The notes below the pieces were generated by a model that saw only the letters and a program-made list of their open reading frames with translations, made no database searches and was not told the origin of the DNA. Position numbers and translations under genes: made by a program. From positions 1 to 64,000 of the forward strand of contig CALKHR010000195.1 of the NCBI GenBank assembly GCA_937988885.1: a DNA stretch of 64,000 bases. Direction: 5' to 3'. Shown here in pieces: positions 62,759-64,000 of this stretch; position 1 is the first letter of the stretch; each line of letters begins with the position of its first letter. This DNA is from an uncultured Roseiflexaceae bacterium. Lineage in GTDB: Bacteria > Chloroflexota > Chloroflexia > Chloroflexales > Roseiflexaceae.

Positions 62759-63784
62759 TCAGGTCTCGTGGACGATCCCATCCCGCACCTCGGCGCGGGT
62801 CACGTATGTGGGTTTGAAGAGGCTCTCGTGGTAGATGCGAATGATCATCTCGGCCAGCAGGCCCAGCACCAAGAACTGAATGCCGACCAACGCCAGCAGC
62901 ACTGCCAACAGCAGTAACGGACGCTCGCCGATGTTGAAGCCCAAGCCGAACTTCACAAACAGCAGGTACAGGCTGAGCAGCGTGCCAATGAACAACATCA
63001 GGCCGCCAAACAAGCCGAAGCTCTGCATTGGCCGCACGCCGTAGCCCAGCAAAAAGCGGATGGTGATGAGATCGAGCAGCACACGCGGACCGCGCCACCA
63101 CGCGCCGCGCCGAGGTTTGCCAGTGCCAGGTTGCCCCTGCACTTCCACCTCGGTGATGCGCACGCCCTGCCAACTCGCGATCGCGGGCAGGAAGCGGTAC
63201 AGGTCGCCGTACAGTGTCAGTTCTTGTACCACATCGGCGCGAAAGGCTTTCAGCGGGCTGCCGTAGTCGTGCAAACGAACGCCCGTCACCAGCGAGATCA
63301 GCCAGTTGCCGAAGGCGATCTGCGGGGGCGATTGGCTACTGCGCCGCCAACTGCTCACGAAGTCGTAGCCCTGTTCGAGCGGCGCGAGCAGACGGGGGAT
63401 GTCGGCGGGGGAGGTCTGACGGTTGGCGTCGAACGTGACGATGTAGAAGCCGCGCGCCCGGTCGAACCCAGCCATTAGCGCAGCCGAGCGCCCGAACGCA
63501 CGCCGTAAGCGCACCACGCGCAGCAGCGGATCCGCGGCGGCCAGTTGGCGCAGCGCCTCGAAGCTGCCATCGCGGCTGCCATCATCGACGGCGATGATTT
63601 CATCGGTGGGGGCCAGCACCGCGCGCAGCTCGCGGTAGAGCGCGGGGATCTGATCGCCGTGGTTGTGGATTAGCAGGACCAGGCTCACCCGTGGTGCTGC
63701 TTGCGCCACAGGCGGTGTGGGTGATGGAGGCGCAGGCTGGGCTTGACCAGCACCTGCATCGATTGAAGGATCGTTCTGAGCCAT
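62759..63784 (-). CDS. Family 2 glycosyltransferase, polyisoprenyl-phosphate type
   Basis: 341 residues. A Pro/Ala-rich start (to about 32) leads to a GT-A domain: VSLVLLIHNHGDQIPALYRE, IIAVDDGSRDGS with the UDP-binding Asp pair, and IVTFDANRQTSP where the usual DADLQ is DANRQ. Two membrane helices end the protein (FGLFGGLMLFIGTLLSLYLL and LLLAVLLALVGIQFLVLGLL). This layout matches ArnC/GtrB-type enzymes that transfer a sugar to undecaprenyl phosphate. The changed DXD-like motif is worth noting. ATG follows GGAGG. Confidence 0.9.
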   Translation of the reverse strand: MAQNDPSIDAGAGQAQPAPPSPTPPVAQAAPRVSLVLLIHNHGDQIPALYRELRAVLAPTDEIIAVDDGSRDGSFEALRQLAAADPLLRVVRLRRAFGRSAALMAGFDRARGFYIVTFDANRQTSPADIPRLLAPLEQGYDFVSSWRRSSQSPPQIAFGNWLISLVTGVRLHDYGSPLKAFRADVVQELTLYGDLYRFLPAIASWQGVRITEVEVQGQPGTGKPRRGAWWRGPRVLLDLITIRFLLGYGVRPMQSFGLFGGLMLFIGTLLSLYLLFVKFGLGFNIGERPLLLLAVLLALVGIQFLVLGLLAEMIIRIYHESLFKPTYVTRAEVRDGIVHET

Positions 63785-63838
63785 GCCGCCTCCGCAGGGG
63801 CGATGCGGCTAGCGCCACGGATCGCCCAGATCGCGTGT

Positions 63839-63976
63839 TTACTTCGAGGTGGCCGTATCCGACTGCTGCGGCTGCGCTGCGTTAAAGTCGGCGCCACCAA
63901 ACAACACCACGAGGCCACCCAGGATACTGATCACCAAGCGCACTGCGAAGATCATAAATGCCAACGCGAGTGCCAT
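63839..63976 (-). CDS. Small membrane protein, 45 residues (possibly 5'-truncated)
   Basis: From ATG 63976 it reads MALALAFMIFAVRLVISILG followed by a short hydrophobic continuation and a polar tail (FNAAQPQQSDTATSK). One membrane helix. The frame stays open to the window edge, so the true start may lie outside. It is 55 bases upstream of the glycosyltransferase gene on the same strand and could share its mRNA. Confidence 0.55.
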   Translation of the reverse strand: MALALAFMIFAVRLVISILGGLVVLFGGADFNAAQPQQSDTATSK

Positions 63977-64000
63977 GTCTGATTGTACCCCAATTTGCGC

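Overview
This window looks like ordinary chromosome from a Chloroflexota bacterium, probably class Chloroflexia and similar to Herpetosiphon or Roseiflexus. That placement is an inference from GC-rich coding DNA, a BTAD/AAA regulator, large GAF/PAS histidine kinases, lipoproteins with a single-membrane style of envelope, menaquinone methylation, a T-box leader and many TTG/GTG starts with strong ribosome-binding sites. I see no phage, no transposase and no CRISPR array. About 57 protein genes, one tRNA gene (Cys) and one T-box leader can be supported.

1-14.6 kb is accessory in character. It holds a patatin-like lipase, a ring-cleavage-type VOC dioxygenase, a SARP/AAA regulator, a secreted protein of unknown function, two aldo/keto reductases, an EEP-family hydrolase, a macrodomain protein, a divergent FMN-reductase/DsbA pair and a DMT exporter. 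The gaps between these genes carry several families of degenerate dispersed repeats.

14.6-28.2 kb is mostly housekeeping: bioY; a T-box leader (specifier UCC, serine) ahead of two NUDIX genes, a membrane protein and serS; lgt and a histidine kinase on the other strand; then a rightward run of methyltransferase, asparaginase, coaX, menG, a DUF4230 protein and an unusual era fusion. A 44-residue membrane protein follows.

28.4-46.8 kb holds rlmN, an M1 peptidase lipoprotein, hisS, a cyclodeaminase-like gene with a coupled GNAT gene, tRNA-Cys, a BadF/NagK-type kinase, an orphan ParA with a zinc ribbon, a mycoredoxin-like protein, purA, a GAF/PAS histidine kinase, an RlmI-like methyltransferase, an alditol-oxidase-like flavoprotein and a peptidoglycan-binding lipoprotein.

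46.8-64 kb holds a DinB-family gene, a Cds1-like PLP enzyme, a three-gene cell-wall operon behind a consensus promoter with a LexA-type box in its spacer, an eIF2B-alpha-like protein, a hybrid histidine kinase, HtrA, a HIT/GalT-like protein, an SDR, pdxH, a dynamin-like GTPase, a flippase-like membrane protein, a polyisoprenyl-type glycosyltransferase and a small membrane protein at the edge.

The most unusual items are the Era GTPase with two N-terminal DUF2283-like repeats and a 42-residue acidic linker, the serine T-box whose first gene is a NUDIX hydrolase, the LexA-type box on a murein-hydrolase operon, and CoaX lacking its potassium-binding aspartate.
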